From Gemmatimonadaceae bacterium (GTDB taxonomy: Bacteria; Gemmatimonadota; Gemmatimonadetes; Gemmatimonadales; Gemmatimonadaceae), in NCBI GenBank assembly GCA_025930755.1, contig JAICOJ010000019.1, positions 1 through 45,260 of the forward strand: 45,260 nucleotides of DNA, in the 5' to 3' direction. The notes under the pieces were generated by a model. The model had not been told where the DNA came from and ran no database searches. It saw only the letters and a list, made by a program, of their open reading frames with translations. Below, piece by piece: positions 1 through 7,529 of the stretch. Every line of letters begins with the position of its first letter. Position 1 is the stretch's first letter. A program made the position numbers and the translations under genes.

Positions 1-1
1 A

Positions 2-406
2 TGGAGCGCCTACCAGCGGCGCATTGCGCACGACGTCGCGTTGGCGCGCCGCCTGTTCGAGCGCGCGGCGGCGCACGAGGAGCTCGAGACGGTGGGTCAG
101 CCTCCTCAGCTCTCGATCGCGTGCTTCCGCTACGTCCCGCGTGAGCTTCGTGGGGACCCGGCCGCCGAGCCGTACCTGAACGCGCTCAACGAGCGGCTGA
201 TGGCCGAGCTGCAGCTGGGCGGACGGGTCTTCCCATCGAACGCGGTCATTGATGGACGCTTCGCCATCCGTGCGTGCATCGTGAACTTCCGCACCGAAGT
301 CGCGGACGTCGACGCACTGGTCGAGCTCTCGGTCGCGAACGGGCGACGCCTGCATGTAGAGGGGTCCGGGGTCAGGGGTCAGGGATCAGGGGATGTCAGG
401 GTGTAG
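2..406 (+). CDS. PLP-dependent decarboxylase, C-terminal part (5' end outside window)
   Basis: The reading frame is open from the window edge, so only about 134 C-terminal residues are visible. The segment containing PQLSIACFRYVP, NERLMAELQLGG and FAIRACIVNFRTEVADVDAL resembles the C-terminal small domain of group II pyridoxal-phosphate decarboxylases (aromatic-L-amino-acid or tyrosine decarboxylase type), which remove the carboxyl group of an amino acid to give an amine. The PLP lysine and substrate pocket lie upstream and cannot be checked, so the substrate is unknown. The last roughly 13 residues (VEGSGVRGQGSGDVRV end) are read from a GGGTCAG-type heptamer array, and the stop codon lies inside that array. 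The natural C-terminus has therefore probably been replaced or extended by repeat DNA. Confidence 0.75.
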   Translation, partial: WSAYQRRIAHDVALARRLFERAAAHEELETVGQPPQLSIACFRYVPRELRGDPAAEPYLNALNERLMAELQLGGRVFPSNAVIDGRFAIRACIVNFRTEVADVDALVELSVANGRRLHVEGSGVRGQGSGDVRV

Positions 407-475
407 GGGCTAGGAGCCCAACGCTGTTCTCTCCTGTAACCCGTCCCCTGACACCCCCTGATCCCTGACTCCTGA
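367..475. repeat. Heptamer inverted repeat, GGGTCAG type
   Basis: The left arm (372-401) and right arm (446-475) are 30 bases each and complementary at 28 of 30 positions, separated by a 44-base spacer. Within the left arm CAG recurs at 373, 380 and 387, a 7-base period. The array overlaps the end of the decarboxylase gene and fills the gap before the histidine kinase. As RNA it could form a very long hairpin and might terminate the upstream gene, but there is no T tract after it. Confidence 0.8.
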
Positions 476-504
476 AGTTCCATACTTCTCTCACAACTGC
501 AACG

Positions 505-534
505 TTGTTTCGGGGCAGCCGGGCGCCCTATCAT
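505..534 (+). promoter_or_regulatory. Candidate sigma-70 promoter for the kinase/regulator operon
   Basis: TTGTTT (505-510), an 18-base spacer and TATCAT (529-534) form a plausible promoter. Transcription would start near 541, almost at the ATG at 543, so the message could be nearly leaderless. The word TCACAACTG sits just upstream at 491-499. Judged by eye only. Confidence 0.4.
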
Positions 535-542
535 CTCCTCTG

Positions 543-2291
543 ATGCGCGCCTCCCTCTTTCGCCGTCCGAGCTGGCCTCTCGTCCTCCTGTTCGGCAGCC
601 TCGGCGCCACCGCCATTGCCGCGCTGGAGGCCCACCGGACCGTTCGCTCCCAGCGCGCGCTGGCCGAGCACGCGCTGCGGGACTACGCCTCCTTCGCGTC
701 GTGGAGCTACCAGCAGCACCTTCGCGAGACGATGAGCGCAGCCATCCGGGAGGCGTTGGGGGCCGTGAACCACGGGGACAACATGCACACGTCGCCCCGG
801 ATACCCGACGCGTCGGAAGTGCCGCACTACCTGCCCTGGGATGACGGCTGCTCCTGCCACAAGCCGCGGCTCGGGCCCATTCCCGCCGCCTTCTTCGGCT
901 TCACGTTAGGCGCTGATACGCTCGGGCTGGCGCTCAACGTCAGCCCGCACCCGGAGGATGGCTGGCTCGTCCAGCGACCGCGCGAGCCGGCGGCGATACC
1001 GGCGACGCTGGCGAATGACCGGGAGGAGCGACGTTGGGTCAGCGACACCCTCACGGCGCAGATCCGGGCCGGAGTGCGATCGGAGTGGCGCTACAACGTG
1101 GTGGCCGGCGAGTGGCGTGGGCAGCCGCGCCTGCTCGCGTACACGCTCATGCCGATGACGACCGGCGACACGGTCGTCTACGGTGCGACGTACACGCCCA
1201 CAATGTTTGCGTCGTTACTCGGCGGTATTCTCGACCGCGACGGCGTGCTCCCCGAGAGCTTCACCCGCGATCGCCGCAATCGCGAGGTCGTCACGATCTC
1301 CGTGACCGATGCGCGAGGGCGCGCGCTGTACGAGTCGAGTCCTGGGGTGGAGTGGCGCTTCGACGCCACCAGCACCCTTCCCGTGTCGTTCGGCGCGCTT
1401 CAGGTGCGCGCGCAGATTCGGCCAGCCCTCGCCGGCGAGATCATCATCGGTGGCCTGCCGAAGTCACGCCTTCCGTTCCTGCTCGCCTTACTCGGACTGT
1501 CGGCCGCGCTCGGCGTCGTGGCCGTCATGCAGCTGCGTCGTGAGGAGGAGCTGTCCACCCAGCGCGCGCGCTTCGTCTCCGGTGTGTCGCACGAGTTGCG
1601 GACGCCGCTGGCGCAAATTCGGCTCTATCTGGAGACGCTGCGCCTGGGTCGCTTTCGCACCGACGCGCAGCGGGAGCGCTCGCTCGAGCAGATCGACCGG
1701 GAGACTCGTCGTCTCGCGCACCTGGTGGAGAACGTGCTGCGCTTTTCACGACGGGGAACGCCCGCACCGGACGACGCACGTCGGGAGCGGGTCGATGTCG
1801 CGAGCGAGGTGCGGGACGTGACGAGCGAGTTCGCGCTGCTCGCCGCGGCTCGCCGTGCCACCATCTCGGTGGACGTCCGCAGCCAGCCACATGTGGTCAT
1901 GGTTCCCGGTACGCTGCGGCAAATCCTCATCAATCTGCTCGACAACGCGGTCAAGTATGGGCCGCCCGAACAGACCGTGCGGGTCACGGTGGAGGGGGAC
2001 GGTCGCGCCGCGCGTCTCGAGGTGCTCGACGAAGGGCCCGGGATTCCTTCGTCCGAGCGCGAGGAAGTCTTTCAACCGTTTCGTCGGGGACGCGCTGCCG
2101 CGTCCAGCGGCGCGGGCGGCAGCGGCATCGGGCTGACGATCGTGCGGGAGATCGTTGCCGCCCACGGAGGCGTGGTAGCGGTCGCTGATTCTCAGCGAGG
2201 CGCGCGGATCGTCGTCGAGCTGCCGGATGTCGGAGTCACTGCCGGTGCGCCCGAGGGCATCTCACGCGTGCCGTCACCGGCCACGACCTGA
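543..2291 (+). CDS. Membrane sensor histidine kinase
   Basis: 582 residues. An N-terminal membrane segment (about 11-27) is followed by a periplasmic sensor region of some 270 residues and a second membrane segment (about 305-328). The kinase core then has an H-box FVSGVSHELRTPL with phospho-acceptor His350, an N-box (LINLLDNAVKYGP), a DEGPGIP G1 box and a GSGIGLTIVREI G2 box, so it is a complete HisKA/HATPase kinase that should phosphorylate the regulator encoded next to it. The sensor region matches no family I recognise; it carries a CSCH cluster (DDGCSCHKP, about residues 102-106) that could bind a metal but is not a CXXCH haem motif. The stop at 2289-2291 abuts the ATG of the regulator. 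The signal sensed is unknown; the sulfur operon downstream is a possible target by proximity only. Confidence 0.9.
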   Translation: MRASLFRRPSWPLVLLFGSLGATAIAALEAHRTVRSQRALAEHALRDYASFASWSYQQHLRETMSAAIREALGAVNHGDNMHTSPRIPDASEVPHYLPWDDGCSCHKPRLGPIPAAFFGFTLGADTLGLALNVSPHPEDGWLVQRPREPAAIPATLANDREERRWVSDTLTAQIRAGVRSEWRYNVVAGEWRGQPRLLAYTLMPMTTGDTVVYGATYTPTMFASLLGGILDRDGVLPESFTRDRRNREVVTISVTDARGRALYESSPGVEWRFDATSTLPVSFGALQVRAQIRPALAGEIIIGGLPKSRLPFLLALLGLSAALGVVAVMQLRREEELSTQRARFVSGVSHELRTPLAQIRLYLETLRLGRFRTDAQRERSLEQIDRETRRLAHLVENVLRFSRRGTPAPDDARRERVDVASEVRDVTSEFALLAAARRATISVDVRSQPHVVMVPGTLRQILINLLDNAVKYGPPEQTVRVTVEGDGRAARLEVLDEGPGIPSSEREEVFQPFRRGRAAASSGAGGSGIGLTIVREIVAAHGGVVAVADSQRGARIVVELPDVGVTAGAPEGISRVPSPATT

Positions 2292-2975
2292 ATGGCGCGC
2301 ATCCTGATCGTCGAGGACAGCGAGGATCTGGCCGAGGCGCTCGCGCACAATCTCGAGCTGGAAGGACACGAGGCGAAGATCGCCGGCGACGGACGCGTCG
2401 CGGTGACGACCGCGAGCGACTGGCAACCACATCTCGTGATCCTCGATCTCATGCTCCCCGGCATCGATGGATACGAAGTGCTCCGCCGGCTGCGCGGGAA
2501 CGACTACGACGGTCCGGTGATGATTCTCACGGCGAAGGGAGAGGAAGCCGACAAGGTGCGCGGCTTTCGGCTCGACGCCGATCAATACGTCACGAAGCCG
2601 TTCGGCTTGCTGGAGCTGCTCGAGCGCGTTTCCTCGCTTCTGCGCCGGTCCAACGCGCGCACTCCCCCAGAACGTCCCCGCATCGACTTCGGAACGGTCA
2701 CGATCGACCCCGCTTCACGCTGCGTGACACGCGCCGGCGAGCGCGTCACGCTGACGCCGAAGGCGTATGACCTGCTCATGGCGCTCATCGAGCGTGACGG
2801 TGCGGTCGTCTCGCGCGCCGAGCTGCTCCGCGAAGTGTGGGGCTATGGGGCATTCGTACTTTCGCGCACCGTCGACTCGCACGTTGCCGAGCTCCGGCGG
2901 AAGCTCGAGGACGACGCGACGAATCCGCGACACATCGTCACCGTGTGGAAGGTGGGGTACCGGTTCGTCGCCTGA
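2292..2975 (+). CDS. OmpR/PhoB-family response regulator
   Basis: 227 residues. A receiver domain (1-120) has the acidic pocket at the N-terminus (VEDSED), phospho-acceptor Asp52 in VILDLMLPG and the conserved TAKG and VTKPF lysine motifs. A C-terminal winged helix (about 130-227) contains LTPKAYDLLMAL, SRAELLREVWGY and the terminal hairpin VWKVGYRF. It is the cognate partner of the adjacent kinase, with no intergenic base. It would bind direct-repeat DNA sites as a dimer; TCACAACTG occurs both before the operon (491-499) and just after this gene (3008-3016) and is a candidate half-site. Confidence 0.92.
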   Translation: MARILIVEDSEDLAEALAHNLELEGHEAKIAGDGRVAVTTASDWQPHLVILDLMLPGIDGYEVLRRLRGNDYDGPVMILTAKGEEADKVRGFRLDADQYVTKPFGLLELLERVSSLLRRSNARTPPERPRIDFGTVTIDPASRCVTRAGERVTLTPKAYDLLMALIERDGAVVSRAELLREVWGYGAFVLSRTVDSHVAELRRKLEDDATNPRHIVTVWKVGYRFVA

Positions 2976-3064
2976 CCCCCAGGCTGCTCCGCGCGCTAAC
3001 ACATCTGTCACAACTGTCGCACCGAACGGCCAACCTCTCGAAGACGCGCGGAGGTAGACTCGCC

Positions 3065-3162
3065 GTACGCAGTTCGCAATTCGCAGTTCGCAGTTCGCAT
3101 TACGCAGTTCGCAGTTCGCAGTCCGCAGTCCGCAGTCCGCAGTTCGCCGTTCGCCGCTCGCC
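3065..3162. repeat. Direct heptamer array, GTTCGCA type, 14 units
   Basis: Fourteen consecutive 7-base units fill 98 bases exactly. Most read GTTCGCA, with variants GTACGCA, ATTCGCA, TTACGCA, GTCCGCA (three in a row), GTTCGCC and GCTCGCC. Unlike most other arrays in the window it has no inverted partner. It lies between the response regulator and the rhodanese start and reads without stops on both strands. Confidence 0.9.
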
Positions 3163-3185
3163 CCCTTTCTCTCGTGGAGGTCCCG

Positions 3186-4082
3186 GTGCTCCTGGCCTTT
3201 GCCGTTGTCGTCGCGGTCGCTACGTCGGTCGCGGCCGACTCATCTGCCTGGCCTCCCTCGATGGTCGTCTCCGCCGAGTGGGTGGCCAGTCACCGCGATG
3301 ATCGCGGCGTCGTGCTGCTGCACGTGGGCGAGCGTCGCGGGTACGAGCGCGAGCACATTCCCGGTGCGCGCTACATTTCCTTCGACGACGTCGCGCGCCG
3401 CGGCGAAGCCGCTGGCGCGAACACCCTCGAGATGCTGCCCCCCGAGGAGCTGCGCGCCAACCTGGAGCGCATCGGCATCTCCGACGATTCCCGCATCGTC
3501 GTGTATTACGCGGACGAATGGGTGTCACCCGCGACGCGCGTCGTCTTCACGCTCGACTGGTTTGGGCTGGGGGACCGCACGACGTTGCTCGACGGCGGCA
3601 TCGATGCCTGGAAACGTCGCGGGCTCCCGCTGACGAGCGAGGCTCCCCGTGTGGCGAGGGGGAAGCTGTCGCCGCGCACGCCGCGGCCGATCATCGTCGA
3701 CGCGGCGTGGGTGCGCGCGAACGCGCCCGGGAAGGGGATCGCGTTGATCGACGCGCGCGCGCCGGTGTACTACGACGGCCCGAAGCACGGCGATCACCGC
3801 CCCGGGCACATCCCCGGTGCCGTGAACATCCCGTTCACGTCGCTCGTCGACGACAGCGTGCGTCTGGCGAGTCTCGAGGCGCTGCGCGATCAATTCCGGG
3901 CGGCCGGGGTGAAGGACGGCGACACGATCGTCGCGTACTGCCATATCGGACAGCAGGCGACGGCGGTGCTGTTCGCGGCACGCGCCCTCGGCTATCAGGT
4001 CCGGCTCTACGACGGGTCATTCGATGACTGGTCGCGCCGCACCGAGCTGCCCGTGGAAAGCTCGAGGAAGGGCAGCCAGTGA
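3186..4082 (+). CDS. Exported tandem-domain rhodanese sulfurtransferase
   Basis: 298 residues from the GTG at 3186, chosen because GGAGG (3176-3180) lies five bases before it; an in-frame GTG at 3174 would add four residues. A hydrophobic N-terminus ending in VAA looks like a signal peptide. Two rhodanese domains follow (about 24-140 and 160-295). The first has YYADEW where a cysteine would be and is probably structural. The second keeps the active-site loop YCHIGQQA with Cys252, which would carry a persulfide from thiosulfate or mercaptopyruvate to an acceptor. The CHIGQQ loop is typical of thiosulfate sulfurtransferases. Its GTGA overlap with the next gene places it at the head of a sulfur-handling operon. 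Confidence 0.88.
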   Translation: MLLAFAVVVAVATSVAADSSAWPPSMVVSAEWVASHRDDRGVVLLHVGERRGYEREHIPGARYISFDDVARRGEAAGANTLEMLPPEELRANLERIGISDDSRIVVYYADEWVSPATRVVFTLDWFGLGDRTTLLDGGIDAWKRRGLPLTSEAPRVARGKLSPRTPRPIIVDAAWVRANAPGKGIALIDARAPVYYDGPKHGDHRPGHIPGAVNIPFTSLVDDSVRLASLEALRDQFRAAGVKDGDTIVAYCHIGQQATAVLFAARALGYQVRLYDGSFDDWSRRTELPVESSRKGSQ

Positions 4083-4600
4083 GCTCGACCTCGGGAGGGG
4101 CGGCGTACGGAAGCCCGTACCTCGCCGGGGTCGGGATCGGTCTCGTGCTGATCGCGGCGTACGTGGTCATGGGTCACGGTGTCGGCGTGTCGGGCGCGCT
4201 GACGAGCGTCGCGGGCACCGTCACCACCGTCGCCACGAACGCTCCCGCCTCGGCCGCGTGGCGCGGGTACGCGGCCCCCGGATTCGCCGCGCTGCTCAGC
4301 GACTGGTTCGTGGTCGAGGTGATCGGAATCACGTTAGGCGGACTGGCCTCGGCGGCGCTGGCCGGCCGGCTTCGGCGCGAGACGGAGCGCGGCCGAGGCG
4401 TCGGCGTGAGCCGGAGAGTGGCGTTTGCGCTGGGCGGCGGGGCCATCATGGGCATCGGCGCACGGCTCGCCAAGGGATGCACGAGCGGGCAGGCGCTCAC
4501 CGGTGGGTCGCTGCTGAGCGTGGGGAGCTGGATCTTCATCGCCACGGCGTTTGCGGCCGCCTACCTCATCGCGCCACTCGTCAGACGGGAGTGGCGATGA
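4079..4600 (+). CDS. YeeE/YedE-family transporter, first half
   Basis: 173 residues, starting at a GTG that overlaps the previous stop. At least four hydrophobic segments and the family signature AKGCTSGQALTGG, holding a conserved cysteine, identify a YeeE/YedE (DUF395) membrane protein. Single-chain members such as TsuA carry thiosulfate and have two such repeats; here the repeats are separate genes, as in the paired PmpA/PmpB arrangement. It overlaps the next gene by ATGA, so equal synthesis of two halves is likely. Thiosulfate or another reduced sulfur species is the expected substrate, inferred from the rhodanese genes on both sides. Confidence 0.85.
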   Translation: MSSTSGGAAYGSPYLAGVGIGLVLIAAYVVMGHGVGVSGALTSVAGTVTTVATNAPASAAWRGYAAPGFAALLSDWFVVEVIGITLGGLASAALAGRLRRETERGRGVGVSRRVAFALGGGAIMGIGARLAKGCTSGQALTGGSLLSVGSWIFIATAFAAAYLIAPLVRREWR

Positions 4601-5187
4601 TCGCGCCGCTGTATGAAGCGGGCGCGCTGAGCCCCCGGAGCGGACTCGTCGTCGCGCTGGCGCTCGGCCTTGCCTTCGGATTCTTCCTCGAGCGCGCTGG
4701 ACTCGGGAGTGCGCGGAAGCTCTCCGCGCAGTTCCAGCTTACCGACTTCACCGTGCTCAAGGTCATGTTCACCGCGATCGTGACTGCCTCGCTGGGAGTC
4801 TTCTGGCTCTCGCGGCTCGGCGCTCTCGACCTCGGTCGCGTTTACGTTCCCGAGACGTATCTACTCCCGCAGCTGGTCGGCGGAGCGGTGTTCGGCGCTG
4901 GCTTCGTGGTCGCTGGACTCTGTCCTGGCACCGCCTGCGTCTCGGCGGCGACCGGACGGGGCGACGGGGTCGCCGTCGTCGGCGGACTGCTGCTGGGAAT
5001 CTTCGCGTATGGCGCGATGTATCCCGTCGTCGAACGGTTCGCGAGCTCGACGCCGCGAGGCACCTTCACGCTCCCGCAGCTCATCGGCGCCTCGCATGGC
5101 ATGACGCTGCTCATCCTCGTCGTCGTCGCCCTCCTGGCGTTCCGCGGAGCGGAGTGGCTCGAATCGCGACGCGCGGCCGCCGCATGA
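4597..5187 (+). CDS. YeeE/YedE-family transporter, second half
   Basis: 196 residues from the ATG at 4597; the open frame extends upstream, but this ATG overlaps the preceding stop (ATGA) and gives a protein starting just before the first membrane segment. Five or so hydrophobic helices are present, with FGFFLERAGLGSARKL near the start and the second family cysteine in VAGLCPGTACVSAATG. It is the partner repeat of the gene upstream, and together they would make one sulfur-compound channel in the inner membrane. Its stop overlaps the start of the Tat-type rhodanese by four bases. Confidence 0.85.
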   Translation: MIAPLYEAGALSPRSGLVVALALGLAFGFFLERAGLGSARKLSAQFQLTDFTVLKVMFTAIVTASLGVFWLSRLGALDLGRVYVPETYLLPQLVGGAVFGAGFVVAGLCPGTACVSAATGRGDGVAVVGGLLLGIFAYGAMYPVVERFASSTPRGTFTLPQLIGASHGMTLLILVVVALLAFRGAEWLESRRAAAA

Positions 5188-5759
5188 TCACGTCCCGTCG
5201 GCGCACCGTTCATCTCGGACTCGCCGGCGTGGCACTGGCGCTCGCGGGGGGCGCGGCCATACGCGGCGACGCTGCCGCACGCGCGGCCGCAGATGGGGCG
5301 GCCGAGATCACGGCACTCGAGCTCGCTCGGTGGATTCGCGAGGCGCGACCGAACCTGCGCGTGATCGATGTGCGCGACGCTGACGCCTTCGAGTCCTTCG
5401 CCATCCCGAGCGCCGAACGCATGAGCGCGAATGATCTCACGCGCGTGCGCTGGGAGCGCGACGCGAACGTCGTCATCTATGCCGACAGCGGAAGCGCCGC
5501 ATGGCGCGCCGAGGAGGCGCTGCGCACATCCGGCGTGGACAACGTCTTCGTTCTGCGCGGCGGACTCGCTGCGTGGGTCAGCACGATCGCCGCGCCGGTG
5601 CTTCCGCCCAACCCATCTCCCGAGGCTGCCGCGGTGTCGCGCGAGATCGCGGAGCTGAGTCGGTGGTTCGGCGGAGTGCCGCGCGTCGGCGAACCCGTGT
5701 CCACGACCGGTGACAGCCTGCGCGAGGCGCTCGGGCGCATGCGGCGGCGAGGATGCTGA
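5184..5759 (+). CDS. Tat-exported rhodanese-fold protein without the catalytic cysteine
   Basis: 191 residues. The N-terminus (SRRRTVHLGLAGVALALAGG) looks like a twin-arginine signal. One rhodanese fold follows (about 45-135), with VIDVRDADAFESFAIPSA and VFVLRGGLAAW. The active-site loop reads VVIYADSGSAAW, so the expected Cys is replaced and normal sulfur transfer is unlikely. A lone cysteine is the very last residue (RRRGC). A C-terminal region of about 50 residues follows the fold. It may bind sulfur species or act as a scaffold for the transporter; this is inference. Four-base overlaps or tighter on both sides tie it to the operon. Confidence 0.8.
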   Translation: MITSRRRTVHLGLAGVALALAGGAAIRGDAAARAAADGAAEITALELARWIREARPNLRVIDVRDADAFESFAIPSAERMSANDLTRVRWERDANVVIYADSGSAAWRAEEALRTSGVDNVFVLRGGLAAWVSTIAAPVLPPNPSPEAAAVSREIAELSRWFGGVPRVGEPVSTTGDSLREALGRMRRRGC

Positions 5760-7141
5760 GCGAGGCGCAACGAGCGGTCGCGCCAGTCGACGAGGCACGC
5801 GACGACGCCCGCTTCTTCGCGCTGTTGCGCGCCCGGGAGCTCTCACGCGTCGATCGTGCTCGTCAGACCTATCTCGACTGGACCGGCAGTGCCTTGCACC
5901 CCGAGTCACTCGTGAGGCGACACGCGCAATCGCTGCACGACACGGTCCTGGGCAACCCCCATTCGGACAGCCTGGCGTCACGCGCCAGCACATCGCTGAT
6001 CGAAGCGGCGCGCGCTGCCGTATTGCGCTTCCTCGATGCATCATCTGACGACTACGACGTCTGCTTCTGCGCGAACGCGTCGGGAGCGCTTCGACTCGTC
6101 GGTGAGGCGTACCCGTTTGGGCGCGGATCCCAGCTCGTGCTTGCCGCTGACAACCACAACTCGGTCAACGGCATTCGCACGTGGGCCCGCACCGCCGGGG
6201 CGACCGTGCGCATCCTGCCGCTGGATGATGAGTTGCGGCTGCACGGTGGGATCACCGCGCTTGGCACCGAACGCGCGACCGAGCCTTCGCTCGTGGCGTT
6301 TCCAGCGCAGTCCAACTTTTCCGGAGTGCGCCACCCACTCGAGCTCGTGCATCGGGCGCACGAGCTGGGCTTCGACGTCCTTGTCGACGCCGCGGCCTTT
6401 CTGCCGACGTCGCCCCTGTCGCTGCGTGAGGTGCGGGCAGATTTCGTGGCGCTCTCGCTGTACAAGATCACGGGCTATCCCTCCGGCATCGGCGCGCTCG
6501 TCGCGCGACGCGCGGCGCTCGCGAAGCTCCGGAGGCCGTCCTTTTCAGGCGGAACGGTCGAAGCCGTCTCGGCGTGGGACGATGTCCACGTACTCAAGCA
6601 GGACTCCGAAGCGTTCGAGGATGGAACGGTGAACTTTCTTGGCCTCGCCGCCGTTCCCGCCGCCCTCGAGTTCATGACCAGCGTGGGTATGTCGCGCATC
6701 ACGCGCCGTGTTTCGGCGCTCGCGCGGGATCTGACCGACCGCCTCGCCTCGCTACACCACCGCAACGGGGCGCCGCTCGTTGCCCTCTACGGCGCGAATG
6801 GCAGCGATCATGGTGCGACGATCGCTTTCAACGTGCTGGACGCGGGCGGCAATGTGGTTCCCTACTGGCACGTGGAAGAGCGTGCGCGGGAGAGCCGCGT
6901 GTCCGTCCGCGGCGGCTGCTTCTGCAATCCCGGTGCGGCCGAGCGCGCGCTGGGAATCGACGCGGGCGCCCTGGCCGACTGTCTGCGTGTCGCGCGCGAG
7001 CGTCAGCACGCGTTCTCGCACGCCTGGCTGGCCGAATGCCTCGGCACACCAGTCGGCGCGCTGCGGATCTCCCTCGGCTACGGATCAGACTCGACGGATA
7101 TCTCGCGCGGTCTGGGTCTGCTGGAGCATTGGAGAGTGTAA
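5753..7141 (+). CDS. Class V aminotransferase, MoCo-sulfurase / cysteine-desulfurase-like
   Basis: 462 residues, starting inside the previous gene (7-base overlap). The fold-type I PLP enzyme is shown by DNHNSVNGIR, the VDAAAFLPTSPL segment and SLYKITGYPSGIGALV, whose Lys238 should bind PLP. That lysine context and the GGCFCNPGA motif (Cys389 and Cys391) resemble eukaryotic molybdenum-cofactor sulfurase N-domains more than IscS/SufS. The likely reaction is removal of sulfur from cysteine onto an enzyme cysteine for transfer elsewhere. The acceptor is unknown; the rhodanese and YeeE/YedE genes in the same operon suggest shared sulfur trafficking. No MOSC domain is attached. Selenocysteine lyase or an unrelated aminotransferase remain possible. 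Confidence 0.82.
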   Translation: MLSEAQRAVAPVDEARDDARFFALLRARELSRVDRARQTYLDWTGSALHPESLVRRHAQSLHDTVLGNPHSDSLASRASTSLIEAARAAVLRFLDASSDDYDVCFCANASGALRLVGEAYPFGRGSQLVLAADNHNSVNGIRTWARTAGATVRILPLDDELRLHGGITALGTERATEPSLVAFPAQSNFSGVRHPLELVHRAHELGFDVLVDAAAFLPTSPLSLREVRADFVALSLYKITGYPSGIGALVARRAALAKLRRPSFSGGTVEAVSAWDDVHVLKQDSEAFEDGTVNFLGLAAVPAALEFMTSVGMSRITRRVSALARDLTDRLASLHHRNGAPLVALYGANGSDHGATIAFNVLDAGGNVVPYWHVEERARESRVSVRGGCFCNPGAAERALGIDAGALADCLRVARERQHAFSHAWLAECLGTPVGALRISLGYGSDSTDISRGLGLLEHWRV

Positions 7142-7158
7142 GGGCCAAAGGCAAGAAA

Positions 7159-7253
7159 GGCGCTGGAGGCGCTGGAAATGCGCTGGAGGCGCGGGAACAG
7201 CGCTGACAGACTCAGCGCCTGGTCCAGCGCTGCTCCAGCGCTGCTCCGGCGCT
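7159..7253. repeat. GCGCTGGA/CCAGCGC imperfect inverted repeat
   Basis: Between the desulfurase-like gene and the copper genes, copies of GGCGCTGGA (period 9 to 11) on the left face CCAGCGCTGCT copies (period 11) on the right. The centre CAGCGCTGA-CAGAC-TCAGCGCCTG forms a stem. It may end the sulfur operon transcript, although no T tract follows. The period is not 7, so it is kept apart from the heptamer arrays. Confidence 0.6.
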
Positions 7254-7268
7254 CAATCCCTACCGGAC

Positions 7269-7298
7269 TTGCAATAGGGGTGGGGGGTATGCTAGTCT
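7269..7298 (+). promoter_or_regulatory. Possible promoter and copper-responsive operator before the chaperone gene
   Basis: TTGCAA (7269-7274), an 18-base spacer and a weak TAGTCT (7293-7298) precede the ATG at 7305 by only a few bases. The spacer holds a G-rich stretch ending in GGGGGGTAT (7282-7290), which resembles one half of a CsoR-type operator (GGGGTAT); the matching left half is not in inverted orientation. No csoR gene is in the window. Weak evidence. Confidence 0.3.
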
Positions 7299-7304
7299 TC
7301 GGGC

Positions 7305-7514
7305 ATGGAGACTCTCAACCTCACCATCGGCGGGATGTCCTGCGGCCACTGTGTCGCACGCGTCTCGAAAGCGCTGGGCGGGATGGAAGGGCTCGATGTC
7401 GAGGCCGTGCGCATTGGCGCCGCCGAGCTTCGCTACGATCCCGAGCGCCGCTCGGTCGACGAGATCCTCGAGGCGGTGCGCGACGCTGGCTACGAGCCGA
7501 GCGTCGCCGCGTAG
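7305..7514 (+). CDS. copZ: CopZ-like heavy-metal-associated copper chaperone
   Basis: 69 residues, one complete HMA domain. The metal site is GMSCGHC with Cys13 and Cys16, and the domain ends with the usual DAGYEP motif. Such cytosolic chaperones carry Cu(I) to the N-terminal domain of the copper ATPase encoded 15 bases downstream. Size and motif are typical. It could also hand copper to a regulator; none is adjacent. Confidence 0.88.
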   Translation: METLNLTIGGMSCGHCVARVSKALGGMEGLDVEAVRIGAAELRYDPERRSVDEILEAVRDAGYEPSVAA

Positions 7515-7529
7515 GCGCTGAGCGAGCCA

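Noticed and set aside
7159-7253. Member of the heptamer array family
   Set aside because: The period is 9 to 11, not 7, and the core differs; listed as a separate inverted repeat.
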